A DNA stretch of 64,000 nucleotides from Calidifontibacter indicus (GTDB lineage: Bacteria > Actinomycetota > Actinomycetes > Actinomycetales > Dermatophilaceae). The stretch covers positions 2,232,001 to 2,296,000 of the forward strand of contig NZ_QTUA01000001.1 of the NCBI RefSeq assembly GCF_003386865.1. The letters run 5' to 3'. This document shows, piece after piece, positions 32,429 to 41,091 of the stretch (positions are counted from its first letter, which is position 1; each line of letters begins with the position of its first letter). The notes under the pieces are model-generated. The model worked only from the letters and a program-made list of their open reading frames with translations, was not told the DNA's origin and searched no databases. The position numbers and the translations under genes are program-made.

Positions 32429-33268
32429 GTGGACCTGCACGAGGACAACATCCGGCTGCCCGACGGGCGCGTGCTGCACGCGTACGTCGCGGTTCCGTCC
32501 GATCGTGTCGCGCTCACCCTCTACTGGCACCACGGGTCGCCCAACATCGGGCAGCCGCCGGTGCCGCTGTTCCCGCTCGCCGACGAGCTCGGCATCCGGT
32601 TCGTCTCGCACACCCGCCCCGGCTACACCGGGTCCGACCGTGCGCGTGACCGCCGGGTGGTCGACGTGGTGCCCGACGCCGCGACGGTGCTCGACCACCT
32701 CGGCATCGAACAGTTCGTGCCGATGGGGCATTCCGGTGGCGGAGCGCACAGCCTGGCGCTGGCGGCCCGCGATCGGAGATGCGTTGGCGCGCTGGCCATT
32801 TCGGGACTCGCGCCGATCGACGCGGAGGGCTTGGACTTCTTCGCCGGGTTCGACGAGGCCGGACGTCGCGAACTCGCCGCCGCGTCGGCCGGTCCGCGGG
32901 AGATGGAGCGTTTCCTGGCCGCAGAGCCCGACGCAGAGCCGCCGTTCGAACCCGACGACCTGGAGATGTTCGAGGGCGCCTGGTCGTGGTTCATGGACGT
33001 CGTGCGCCCCTCGATGGTGCACAGCCCGGACGGCTTCGTCGACGACGACGTCGCAGCGACCCACCCGTGGGGCTTCGATCCGGCCGGCATCGGGGTGCCA
33101 ACCGTGCTGCTGCACGGGGCGCGCGACCGGATGGTGCCCGCCGACCACTCCCGCTGGCTCGCCGGCGTGATCCCGGACGCCGACCTGCGGGTCGTCGACG
33201 CCGGCCACCTGAGCGTCATGCGTTTCGTCGAGCCGGCGATCCGCGACCTGCACTCCCGGCTCGCATGA
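32429..33268 (+). CDS. Alpha/beta hydrolase
   Basis: A 279-aa single-domain hydrolase. The nucleophile elbow is MGHSGGGAHSLALAA (Ser in GHSGG), an acid lies in LLHGARDRMVPADHSRWL, and the catalytic His in VVDAGHLSVMRF. There is no signal peptide. The oxyanion region is atypical (LYWHHGSPNIG). The GTG at 32429 starts 3 nt after the previous gene; the stop overlaps the DNA ligase start as ATGA. Substrate is unknown. Confidence 0.86.
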   Translation: MDLHEDNIRLPDGRVLHAYVAVPSDRVALTLYWHHGSPNIGQPPVPLFPLADELGIRFVSHTRPGYTGSDRARDRRVVDVVPDAATVLDHLGIEQFVPMGHSGGGAHSLALAARDRRCVGALAISGLAPIDAEGLDFFAGFDEAGRRELAAASAGPREMERFLAAEPDAEPPFEPDDLEMFEGAWSWFMDVVRPSMVHSPDGFVDDDVAATHPWGFDPAGIGVPTVLLHGARDRMVPADHSRWLAGVIPDADLRVVDAGHLSVMRFVEPAIRDLHSRLA

Positions 33269-34845
33269 ACCCGACTCCGTTCGCCCGCCTCGCGGACGTC
33301 TCCCGGCAGGTGGCCGGCACGGCATCGCGCAACGAGAAGGTTGCCCACATCGCGGCGCTGCTGCGCGACGTGGCGCCCGACGAACGTGCACTCACCGCCG
33401 ACTACCTCGCCGGCACCCTCCCGCAACGACGTGTAGGCGTCGGTTGGCGATCGCTGCGGGGCAGCACCTCGACACCCGCGCAGGCACCGACGGTCGCCGT
33501 CCGCGAGATCGATGCCCGGCTCACCGAGTTGGAAGACCTGCACGGCCCCGGCTCCGTGACCCGTCGCAAGGAACTGCTCGACGACCTGTGGGCGCGGCTC
33601 ACCGACGCCGAGCGCACCTTTCTCACCGGTCTGCTGATCGGTGATGCCCGCCAAGGCGCGGGCGACGGCGTGATGCTCAAGGCGATCGCGGCGGCCGCCG
33701 ACCTGAAGGAGACGCAGGTGCGTCGGGCGGTGATGCTCGCCGGGCGCACCGGCCCCGTCGCGGCGATCGCGCTCGACGGCGGAGCCGAGGCACTCGCGCG
33801 CATTCGGTTGGAGGTGGGTCGACCGTTGCGCCCGATGCTCGCCGGTTCGAGCCCCGACATCGCCTCGGCGCTCGGCGACGTCACCGCACCGGGCGAGTGG
33901 ACCGTCGAGGTGAAACTCGACGGAATCCGGTTGCAGGCACACAAGATCGGCGACGACGTGCGGTTGTTCACCCGCAGCCTCGACGACATCACTGCCCGGC
34001 TGCCGGAGATCGTCGACCTCGTCGGCTCGCTCCCCGCGCGCAATGTGGTGCTCGACGGTGAAGCGATCGCGCTCCGCCCCGACGGCAGCCCGCACCCTTT
34101 CCAGGTCACCGGGGCCCGCACGGCCAGCAGCGCCGACCCCGACGAACTGCGACGCACCGTGCCGGTCACCGCGCTCTTCTTCGACCTGTTGCACCTCGAC
34201 GGCGCCGACCTCGTCGATGCGCCGATGCAGCAGCGGCGCGCTGCGCTGCAAGGCCTCGTGCCCGCCGAGCACGTCGTCTCCGCGCTCGAGGTCACCGAAA
34301 CGGCTGCCGCACAGGCATTCTTCGACGACTGGGTGGCCCGCGGCCACGAGGGCGTCGTGGCCAAACGCACCGACGCCGTCTATGCCGCCGGACGCCGGGG
34401 CAACGGCTGGGTGAAGGTCAAACCCCGGCACACCCTCGACCTGGTCGTGCTCGCCGTCGAGGAGGGCAGTGGTCGCCGCCGCGGTTACCTGTCGAACATC
34501 CACCTCGGCGCCCGCGACGGCAAGGGCGGCTTCGTGATGCTCGGTAAGACCTTCAAAGGCATGACCGACGAGATGCTCGCCTGGCAGACCCGGCGGTTCA
34601 CCGACCTGATGACCGAACGCGACGACTGGGTCGTGCGGGTGCGCCCGGAGCAGGTCGTGGAGATTGCGTTCGACGGTCTGCAACGCTCCACGCGCTACCC
34701 GGGCGGCGTCGCTCTGCGCTTCGCGCGGGTGCTGCGCTATCGCGACGACAAGTCCGCCGAGCAGGCCGACTCGATCGACGACGTGCTGCGTTTGGCACAG
34801 TGGCAGCAGAACAACCAGGTGGACCCGGACGAGGAGCAGACATGA
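33265..34845 (+). CDS. ATP-dependent DNA ligase (LigB type)
   Basis: Seals nicks in duplex DNA with ATP. The 526-aa protein has an N-terminal DNA-binding domain (ELLDDLWARLTDAERTFLTG), the nucleotidyltransferase motif I VEVKLDGIRLQAHK with Lys217 as the adenylated residue, motif III LFFDLLHLDG, motif IV HEGVVAKR and motif V WVKVKPRHTLDLVVL, then an OB fold. It matches the mycobacterial LigB layout rather than LigC or LigD (no polymerase or nuclease domains). A dispensable or repair role is expected, the main replicative ligase being NAD-dependent. ATGA overlaps join it to genes on both sides. Confidence 0.92.
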   Translation: MNPTPFARLADVSRQVAGTASRNEKVAHIAALLRDVAPDERALTADYLAGTLPQRRVGVGWRSLRGSTSTPAQAPTVAVREIDARLTELEDLHGPGSVTRRKELLDDLWARLTDAERTFLTGLLIGDARQGAGDGVMLKAIAAAADLKETQVRRAVMLAGRTGPVAAIALDGGAEALARIRLEVGRPLRPMLAGSSPDIASALGDVTAPGEWTVEVKLDGIRLQAHKIGDDVRLFTRSLDDITARLPEIVDLVGSLPARNVVLDGEAIALRPDGSPHPFQVTGARTASSADPDELRRTVPVTALFFDLLHLDGADLVDAPMQQRRAALQGLVPAEHVVSALEVTETAAAQAFFDDWVARGHEGVVAKRTDAVYAAGRRGNGWVKVKPRHTLDLVVLAVEEGSGRRRGYLSNIHLGARDGKGGFVMLGKTFKGMTDEMLAWQTRRFTDLMTERDDWVVRVRPEQVVEIAFDGLQRSTRYPGGVALRFARVLRYRDDKSAEQADSIDDVLRLAQWQQNNQVDPDEEQT

Positions 34846-36185
34846 GCGACACGAACAACACCACGACGTCGGACGTCAAGGCCCGCGACGAGGTCGTGCG
34901 CATCTGTCAGGACCTCATCGGCATCGACACCAGCAACTACGGCACCGACAAGGGCCCCGGCGAGCGCAAGGCGGCCGAGTACGTCATGTCGCAGTTCGCC
35001 GAGGTGGGCCTCGAACCCGAACTGCTCGAGAGCGAGCCCGGCCGCGCGTCCGTCGTGGTGCGGATCGAGGGTGAGGACTCCTCGCGCGGCGCCCTGGTGG
35101 TGCACGGCCACCTCGACGTCGTGCCGGCGAACGCCGACGACTGGCAGGTCGACCCGTTCGCGGCAGAGATCAAGGACGACTGCGTCTGGGGCCGCGGCGC
35201 GGTCGACATGAAGGACATGGACGCGATGATCATCGCGAACGTGCGCGAACTCGTCCGGTCGGGCAAGAAGCCCCCGCGTGACCTCATCATCGGCATGTTC
35301 GCCGACGAGGAGGCCGGCGGCATCAAGGGCAGCCACTGGCTGGTCGACAACCGTCCCGACCTGTTCGAAGGCGCCAGCGAGGCGATCAGCGAGGTCGGTG
35401 GTTACAGCGTCACCGTGCCCACCAAAACCGCTGCCCAGCAACGGGTCTACCTGCTGCAGACGGCGGAGAAGGGCATCGCCTGGCTGCGTCTGGTGGCGCA
35501 CGGACGCGCCGGTCACGGCTCGGTGCCCAACGATGCCAACGCGGTCGTGCGGCTCGCCGAGGCGATCGCCCGCATCAGCGCCCACCCGTGGCCGCGTGAG
35601 TACATCGCGAGCGTGTCGCTGCTGCTCGACGGACTCTGCGACATCACCGGCATCGGCTACACGTCCGACGACGCGAGCGAACTGCTGCAGCACATCGGCG
35701 GCGCCCGCGGATTCGTCGAAGGCACCCTGCGCGACACCGCGAACTTCACCATGTTGGACAGCGGTTACAAGCACAACGTCATCCCTCAGACCGCGTCGGC
35801 ATCGCTCGACTGCCGGTTCCTGCCTGGACACGAGGACGATCTGATGAACGTGATCCGCGAACTGGCGGGGGAGTTCGTCGAGGTGGAGGTGCTGCACCAC
35901 GACATCGCGCTCGACGCTCCGGTCGACGGGCCGCTGGTCGCCAAGATGCGCAGCGCCGTCGCCGCACACGACCCGGAGGCGGTCGTGCTGCCGTACTGCC
36001 TGTCGGGCGGCACCGACAACAAGGCGCTGAAGAAGTTGGGTATCACCGGTTACGGGTTCGCCCCGCTCAAGCTGCCGGCCGACCTCGACTTCGCGCCGAT
36101 GTTCCACGGCATCGACGAGCGGGTTCCGTTGGAGTCGCTCCGTTTCGGCGCCGACGTGCTGGGCGAGTTCTTCCGCGACTGCTGA
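34842..36185 (+). CDS. M20 family metallopeptidase
   Basis: A 447-aa zinc aminoacylase or dipeptidase-type enzyme. Metal ligands lie in VVHGHLDVVPANADDW (His, Asp), WGRGAVDMKDMDAM (bridging Asp), FADEEAGGIKGSHWLV (catalytic Glu and Glu ligand) and HGIDERVP (last His). The dimerisation lid includes GRAGHGSVPNDANAVVRL. The ATG at 34842 overlaps the ligase stop by 4 nt. It may cleave peptides or N-acyl amino acids; the connection with DNA ligase seems to be transcriptional only. Confidence 0.9.
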   Translation: MSDTNNTTTSDVKARDEVVRICQDLIGIDTSNYGTDKGPGERKAAEYVMSQFAEVGLEPELLESEPGRASVVVRIEGEDSSRGALVVHGHLDVVPANADDWQVDPFAAEIKDDCVWGRGAVDMKDMDAMIIANVRELVRSGKKPPRDLIIGMFADEEAGGIKGSHWLVDNRPDLFEGASEAISEVGGYSVTVPTKTAAQQRVYLLQTAEKGIAWLRLVAHGRAGHGSVPNDANAVVRLAEAIARISAHPWPREYIASVSLLLDGLCDITGIGYTSDDASELLQHIGGARGFVEGTLRDTANFTMLDSGYKHNVIPQTASASLDCRFLPGHEDDLMNVIRELAGEFVEVEVLHHDIALDAPVDGPLVAKMRSAVAAHDPEAVVLPYCLSGGTDNKALKKLGITGYGFAPLKLPADLDFAPMFHGIDERVPLESLRFGADVLGEFFRDC

Positions 36186-36209
36186 GTGCGGATCACCGCT
36201 GATCGGACG

Positions 36210-36404
36210 TCAGGCCGTGCGCTGCACCCGGATGATCTTGCGGCGCAGCCACACCCGCCGCAAGCCGCCGAGATACAGCACGGAACGGGCCAGTTCCCAG
36301 TGTCCGTACTCGGCGTGGTCGGTCAGGGCTTGACGGATCACCGACCGTTCCACGTCCCGCGGGAAGGTCAGCACCTGGTACTCGTACTCGATCATCGATG
36401 CCAT
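36210..36404 (-). CDS. DUF5703 family protein
   Basis: A 64-aa basic protein, MIEYEYQVLTFPRDVERS, with AEYGHWELARSVLY and a C-terminal RRVWLRRKIIRVQRTA. This is the DUF5703 pattern of small actinobacterial proteins of unknown function. It converges on the M20 peptidase gene (24 nt) and diverges from the acidic protein gene with only 29 bp between start codons. An in-frame ATG at 36395 is an alternative start. Confidence 0.85.
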   Translation of the reverse strand: MASMIEYEYQVLTFPRDVERSVIRQALTDHAEYGHWELARSVLYLGGLRRVWLRRKIIRVQRTA

Positions 36405-36433
36405 TGTGCGCCAGAGCCGCTAGCGTTCGTGTC

Positions 36434-36835
36434 ATGAGTGACGACCCGCGTGCCGCCCTCGCAGTTTTCGTCAACGCCCTGGAGCGTCATCTCGAGCTTG
36501 CCTCGAGCGGGCGCAATCCCGACGACCCCCACCTCCGAGAGGCCTACGACGCGTTGTCCGACGCGTTCGAGGCCTACGACGACGCGCTCTACGACGAGTA
36601 CGGCGTCGCCACCCCGTTCTTCGTGCCGGCCGACGAGGACGACGACTTCGACGACGACTTCGATGAAGACGACGACGACGAAGAAAACGAGGACGACGAG
36701 GCTGACGAGGACGACGACCTCGACGACGACGAACTCGAGGAGTTCGAGGACGACGACGAGGACGACGACGAGGACGCCGCGTCGTACCGGGGGCTGGACG
36801 ACGAGGACATCGAGTACGACGACAGCGACGAATGA
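36434..36835 (+). CDS. Highly acidic protein of unknown function
   Basis: A 133-aa protein. Residues 1-65 are a folded-looking helical part (AALAVFVNALERHLELASSG, then LREAYDALSDAFEAYDDAL). Residues 67-133 are almost entirely Asp and Glu, encoded mostly by GAC and GAG repeats, with few other residues. Such proteins are common in actinobacteria and sometimes mislabelled as DNA primase; no primase motif exists here. TAGCGT at 36421-36426 lies 7 nt before the ATG, chosen over an upstream in-frame codon at 36398. Confidence 0.75.
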   Translation: MSDDPRAALAVFVNALERHLELASSGRNPDDPHLREAYDALSDAFEAYDDALYDEYGVATPFFVPADEDDDFDDDFDEDDDDEENEDDEADEDDDLDDDELEEFEDDDEDDDEDAASYRGLDDEDIEYDDSDE

Positions 36836-36862
36836 GTTGCTGAACGAGTCGTCGCGCTCAGC

Positions 36863-37798
36863 TCAGGCCGACACCTCATCGAGTGCCTGCTTGATCGCCG
36901 GCGCGATCTCGAGTCGCTCGCTGGCCAACGCCATCCGCAGCTGACTCTGCCGACTGGCGCCGACGACGGCCGTGGCCAGCCCGGGACGGTCACGCAACCA
37001 CGCCAGCGCGACCTCGGTGGCCGACACGCCGAGGCCGTCGGCGGCGGTGGCCACCGCCTTCATCACCGGTCCGTCGGCGGCCGCCAGCATCCTGGCCGCC
37101 CAGCGGGGGTGGTCACCCGAACCGGCACGGCTCTGCGCGGGCACCCCTGCGCGGTACTTCCCGGTGAGCACGCCGCCGGCCAACGGCGACCACGCCATCA
37201 ACCCCAGACCGAGCGCCTGCGCGGCCGGCACGATCTCCGCTTCCGCCTCGCGGGCCAGGAGGCTGTACTGGACTTGGTTGGCGATCAACGGGATCCGGCA
37301 GCGTTGCGCTTCGCTCGTCACCATCGCCGACTGCCAGCCGGTGTGGTTGGACAGCCCGACGTAGCGCGCACGGCCCGAGACCACGGCGTGTTCGAGCGCC
37401 GACAGCGTCTCCTGCCAAGGCACCGCGTCCGACCAGGTGTGCACCAGCCACAGGTCGAGGTGGTCGGTGCCCAGCCGGCCCAAGCTCGCGTCGAGCTGGT
37501 CGAGCAGGGCCCGCCGCGAGGTGTCGACGACCCGCTCGCCGGTGCGGCGGGAAATACCGGCCTTGCCGACGAGCACAAGGTCTTCGCGGCGCAGGTCGGC
37601 GGTCAGCGAGCCGATGATCGTCTCCGACGCGCCGTCGGCGTATCCGTAGGCGGTGTCGATCGTGGTGCCGCCCGCGTCGAGGTAGTCGTCGAGCAGTTGC
37701 CGCGCATCGTCCTCGTCGACCTGGGTGCCCCAGTTCATCGTCCCCAAGGAGAGGGTGGAGACGGTCAGGCCGCTACGACCGAGAGGGCGGGAGTGCAT
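36863..37798 (-). CDS. Aldo/keto reductase
   Basis: A 311-aa NADPH-dependent TIM-barrel oxidoreductase. It shows GTMNWGTQVDEDDARQLLDD, the catalytic Asp and Tyr region TIDTAYGYADGASE, catalytic Lys in VLVGKAG, His in DLWLVHTW, YVGLSNHTGW, and a C-terminal coenzyme-binding ATAVVGASRQSQL. The ATG at 37798 is preferred to a TTG at 37807 because a TAGGTT hexamer (complement of 37806-37811) lies 7 nt before it and overlaps the TTG. Substrate is unknown. Confidence 0.9.
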   Translation of the reverse strand: MHSRPLGRSGLTVSTLSLGTMNWGTQVDEDDARQLLDDYLDAGGTTIDTAYGYADGASETIIGSLTADLRREDLVLVGKAGISRRTGERVVDTSRRALLDQLDASLGRLGTDHLDLWLVHTWSDAVPWQETLSALEHAVVSGRARYVGLSNHTGWQSAMVTSEAQRCRIPLIANQVQYSLLAREAEAEIVPAAQALGLGLMAWSPLAGGVLTGKYRAGVPAQSRAGSGDHPRWAARMLAAADGPVMKAVATAADGLGVSATEVALAWLRDRPGLATAVVGASRQSQLRMALASERLEIAPAIKQALDEVSA

Positions 37799-37878
37799 GC
37801 GCCCCAACCTATCTGCAGCAGGCGCGCACCCTGCCGGTGCCGCTCGCGGCGCGTCGCCGACCGAGTACCGTTCAGGCC

Positions 37879-38940
37879 ATGCGACTTGCGCTGAATGTGG
37901 GCTATTGGGGCACGACCGGCACCGACGACCTGAACGGCATGCTCGCGCTGTCGAAGGCGGCCGACGAGCACCACTACGACGTCGTCTGGCTGGCCGAGGC
38001 GTACGGCTCCGACATCCCCAGCCTCACCGGCTACCTCGCCGCGCACACCCAGAACGTCGGCTACGGCGCCGCGATCATGCAGATCCCGGGTCGCACCCCG
38101 GCGATGACCGCCATGACCGCCGCGACGCTCGACCGCATCACCGGCGGACGCTTCCACCTCGGTCTCGGGGTCTCCGGGCCCCAGGTCAGCGAGGGCTGGC
38201 ACGGCGTGCGTTTCGCCGACCCGCTGGGTCGCACCCGGGAGTACGTCGAGATCGTGCGGCAGGCGCTCGGGCGCAAGAACGTCGAGTTTCACGGCAAGCA
38301 CTTCGACCTGCCGCTGCCGGACGGTCCGGGCAAGTCGCTGCGCCTGCTCCTGCTGCCCGAACGCGACGACCTGCCGATCTACCTCGCCTCGCTCGGCCCG
38401 AAGAACCTCGCGCTGACCGGTGAGATCGCCGACGGCTGGATCGGCATCTTCGTCAGCCCCGAGTTCCTTCCCGAGCAGCTCGCGGTGATGGGCGAGGGGC
38501 GGCAGAAGGCCGGCAAGACGATGGACGGGTTCGACGTGGTCGCCTCCATCGGAATCAGCGTTTCGGATGACATCGATGTCGCCGCGGACCGCCTGCGAGC
38601 CCACACCGCGCTCTACGTCGGTGGCATGGGCTCGCGGGACAAGAACTTCTACCACGCGCTCGCGACCCGAATGGGGTTCGAGAAGCAGGCCGATCACGTG
38701 CAGGACCTCTACCTCGCCAAGCAGCACCGCGACGCGGCAGCGGCGGTGCCCCGGGAGTTCATCGAACGCACCGCGATGGTCGGCGACTCGGAGGCGATCC
38801 GTGCCCGCCTGCGCGCCTACGCCAAGGCCGGCGTCACGACGCTGGCGATCTCGCCGTGGATGGACAGCCTCGAGGAACGCATCGAGTTGGTCGGCCTGGT
38901 CGCACGACTGATGGACGAAGAGGGGCTGCGGTCGAAATGA
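37879..38940 (+). CDS. LLM-class (F420/flavin-dependent) oxidoreductase
   Basis: A 353-aa luciferase-like monooxygenase-fold enzyme of the F420-type branch: MRLALNVGYWGTTGTDDL, then DVVWLAEAYGSDIPSLTGYL, GAAIMQIPGRTPAMTAMTAA, ITGGRFHLGLGVSGPQVSEG and PIYLASLGPKNLALTGEIAD, the last being a strong family signature. The substrate is unknown. The ATG at 37879 follows TACCGT by 7 nt; upstream in-frame sequence from 37837 is not homologous. Its stop overlaps the phosphatase start (ATGA). Confidence 0.9.
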   Translation: MRLALNVGYWGTTGTDDLNGMLALSKAADEHHYDVVWLAEAYGSDIPSLTGYLAAHTQNVGYGAAIMQIPGRTPAMTAMTAATLDRITGGRFHLGLGVSGPQVSEGWHGVRFADPLGRTREYVEIVRQALGRKNVEFHGKHFDLPLPDGPGKSLRLLLLPERDDLPIYLASLGPKNLALTGEIADGWIGIFVSPEFLPEQLAVMGEGRQKAGKTMDGFDVVASIGISVSDDIDVAADRLRAHTALYVGGMGSRDKNFYHALATRMGFEKQADHVQDLYLAKQHRDAAAAVPREFIERTAMVGDSEAIRARLRAYAKAGVTTLAISPWMDSLEERIELVGLVARLMDEEGLRSK

Positions 38941-39644
38941 CGACCGTGCTGCTGCTGCGTCACGGCCGCACCGCGGCGAACGCCGGCGGCCTGCTCGCCG
39001 GCTGGACCGAGGGCATCGGGCTCGACGACACCGGTCGCGCGCAGGCCGAGGCCCTCGGCAAGCGCCTCGCCGAGGTGCCGCTCGCGGGTGTCGTCACCAG
39101 CCCCTTGCAGCGCTGCGTCGAGACCACCGACTCGGTCGTGGCCGGCCGAGACACCCCGGTGGTCGTCGACGAGGGCGTGGGGGAGTGCCACTACGGGGCG
39201 TGGACCGGTCGCCCGCTCAAGGACCTCGCCAAGGAAGACCTCTGGCGCACCGTCCAACACCGGCCGAGCGCCGCGACCTTCCCGGCGAGCGACGACTTCC
39301 GGCACGAGTCGATCGCCCAGATGCAACTGCGCGCGGTCGAGACGATGCGGCGACACGACGAGCGTTTCGCTGCCGAGGTCGGACCGCACGCGGTCTGGGC
39401 GCTGGTCTCGCACGGCGACGTCATCAAGTCGATTCTCGCCGACTGCCTCGGCGAACACCTCGACCAGTTCCAGCGCATCACCGTGGGCCCGGCGTCGCTC
39501 AGCGCCGTCCGCCTCGGCCCCGGGCGCCCGTTCGTGTTGCGGATCAACGACACCGGCAGTGACCCGTCCGATCTCGTGCCTGCACCCCAGGAGGAGGCGT
39601 CGTCGGACGCCGCCGTCGGTGGTGGCGCGACCGCGCAGGGTTAG
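38937..39644 (+). CDS. Histidine phosphatase family protein (MSMEG_4193-like)
   Basis: A 235-aa phosphoglycerate-mutase-like phosphatase. The catalytic RHG motif is LLLRHGRTAANAGG with phosphohistidine His9, an Arg in VVTSPLQRCVETTD, Glu in GVGECHYGAWTG, and the second His in WALVSHGDVIKSIL. It belongs to the actinobacterial subgroup usually placed before DUF3090 and the SCO1664-like gene, as here. The start overlaps the LLM gene stop by 4 nt. Its last 30 residues are low-complexity. The substrate is unknown. Confidence 0.9.
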   Translation: MTTVLLLRHGRTAANAGGLLAGWTEGIGLDDTGRAQAEALGKRLAEVPLAGVVTSPLQRCVETTDSVVAGRDTPVVVDEGVGECHYGAWTGRPLKDLAKEDLWRTVQHRPSAATFPASDDFRHESIAQMQLRAVETMRRHDERFAAEVGPHAVWALVSHGDVIKSILADCLGEHLDQFQRITVGPASLSAVRLGPGRPFVLRINDTGSDPSDLVPAPQEEASSDAAVGGGATAQG

Positions 39645-39664
39645 CGCGGCGTTAGGGTCAGGTC

Positions 39665-40204
39665 ATGCCGCTCATCGACTACGTGGATCCAGACCGGTTC
39701 GTCGCCGGCACCGTCGGACCGGCCGGTCAACGCACCTTCTTCCTGCAGGCCGTCGACGGGCGCCGGGTCACCAGCGTGTCCCTGGAGAAGGCGCAGGTGG
39801 CGATGCTCGCCGAGCGCCTCGAGGAACTGCTCGACCAACTCGGCGCTGACGACGACCTCCCGGCCATCGAGCCCGACAACGCGCCGCTCACCACCCCGAT
39901 CGACGACGAGTTCCGGGTGGGCACGCTCACCCTCGCCTGGGACCCGGAATCGGGCCGGGTGCTGGTGGAGTGCCTCGACTCGACGGTGTCGGTCGAGGTC
40001 GACGAGACGGGGGAGCCGTCCGTCGCCGTCGACGAACCCGACAGCACCACCCTGCGCGTCGCCGTCAGCCCGGCGGCTGCCCGTGAATTCGCCCGGCGCG
40101 CAGGCGCTCTGCTCGAACAGGGCAGGCCACCCTGCCCGTTGTGCGGCGACCCCTTGGACCCCAGCGGACACATCTGCCCCCGTGCCAACGGATACAAACG
40201 CTGA
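39665..40204 (+). CDS. DUF3090 family protein
   Basis: A 179-aa protein of the actinobacterial DUF3090 family (repeat protein YllP-like). It has the core VAGTVGPAGQRTFFLQA, VSLEKAQVAMLAERLEELL and a C-terminal zinc-ribbon-like CPLCGDPLDPSGHICPRANG with three Cys and a His. TAGGGT at 39653-39658 lies 6 nt before the ATG. It overlaps the SCO1664-like gene by 23 nt, and the order phosphatase-DUF3090-kinase is conserved in many actinobacteria, implying one pathway of unknown purpose. Confidence 0.88.
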   Translation: MPLIDYVDPDRFVAGTVGPAGQRTFFLQAVDGRRVTSVSLEKAQVAMLAERLEELLDQLGADDDLPAIEPDNAPLTTPIDDEFRVGTLTLAWDPESGRVLVECLDSTVSVEVDETGEPSVAVDEPDSTTLRVAVSPAAAREFARRAGALLEQGRPPCPLCGDPLDPSGHICPRANGYKR

Positions 40205-40991
40205 CGACCCGGTGCTGCGGCTGCTGGCCGACAGCGACCTGGAGATCGAAGGACGCCTGGTCGACGCGTCCAACCTCGCCCTGCGCGTCTGGGTGGGTGC
40301 GGGCGAGTCGCGAACTGCAGCCGTCTACAAGCCGATTCAGGGGGAGCGTCCGCTCTGGGACTTCCCCGACGGATCCCTGGCCGGGCGCGAGTTGGCTGCG
40401 TCGCTGGTGTCGGACGCCACCGGCTGGGGTTTCGTGCCCCGCACCGTGCTGCGCGACGGTCCGCTCGGTGTGGGCACCGTGCAGGAATGGGTCGGGCCGC
40501 TCGACGGGCGTGAAGACCCCGACTTCGTGCGCATCGACGAGCCGTCACACGTGCCGGCCGGCAATGTGGTCGTGCTCATGGTGCGCGACGACGCGAACCG
40601 TCCGCTCGTCGTGTCGCACAGCGACACTCCTCGGCTGCGCACGCTGGCGTTGTTCGACGCCCTGTTGAACAACGCCGACCGCAAGGCCAGCGCGCTGCTC
40701 GCCGACGGAGACGGCTTCTGGGCGATCGACCACGGTCTGTGCTTCCACGAGGAGGAGAAGCTGCGCACGGTGTTCTGGGGGTTCGCCGGCGCCCCGATCG
40801 CCGAAGCGGATCTCGCTGCGCTGCAACGCTTCTCGAACGCGTTGGACGCGGAGTGCGGTGACGAACTCGCCGAAGTGCTGACGCCGGTGGAGATCGAGGC
40901 GCTCGACGACCGCCTTCATCGCCTGCTGTCGACACGCGTGATGCCCGAGGTGCCGGACGACCGGCACCCGCTGCCGTGGCCGCTGTGGTGA
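40182..40991 (+). CDS. SCO1664 family protein (PI3/4-kinase-like)
   Basis: A 269-aa protein with a phosphatidylinositol-kinase-like / HipA-like fold. The presumed ATP lysine is in AAVYKPIQGERPLWDFPDGS, the catalytic loop in LFDALLNNADRKASALL, and the metal Asp in GFWAIDHGLCFH. This resembles the HipA-like kinase at 14322-15089 in motif order but not in overall sequence. The GTG at 40182, 23 nt inside the DUF3090 gene, is favoured; GTG at 40212 is an alternative. It is followed after 100 bp by mshC, a neighbourhood common in actinobacteria. Confidence 0.85.
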   Translation: MPTDTNADDPVLRLLADSDLEIEGRLVDASNLALRVWVGAGESRTAAVYKPIQGERPLWDFPDGSLAGRELAASLVSDATGWGFVPRTVLRDGPLGVGTVQEWVGPLDGREDPDFVRIDEPSHVPAGNVVVLMVRDDANRPLVVSHSDTPRLRTLALFDALLNNADRKASALLADGDGFWAIDHGLCFHEEEKLRTVFWGFAGAPIAEADLAALQRFSNALDAECGDELAEVLTPVEIEALDDRLHRLLSTRVMPEVPDDRHPLPWPLW

Positions 40992-41091
40992 GTGCGGTGC
41001 TGACGGCGCTGGTGCTGCTGCGCGCGTGATCCTCGCCACCGCAGGCCCGAGCGGTGCAGGGGTGGTCGGCCACGGGGCCTAGGCTCTACGC

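Noticed and set aside
36434-36835. DNA primase or primosomal label for the acidic protein
   Set aside because: Similar acidic proteins are sometimes so labelled, but there is no zinc finger, TOPRIM or other primase motif.
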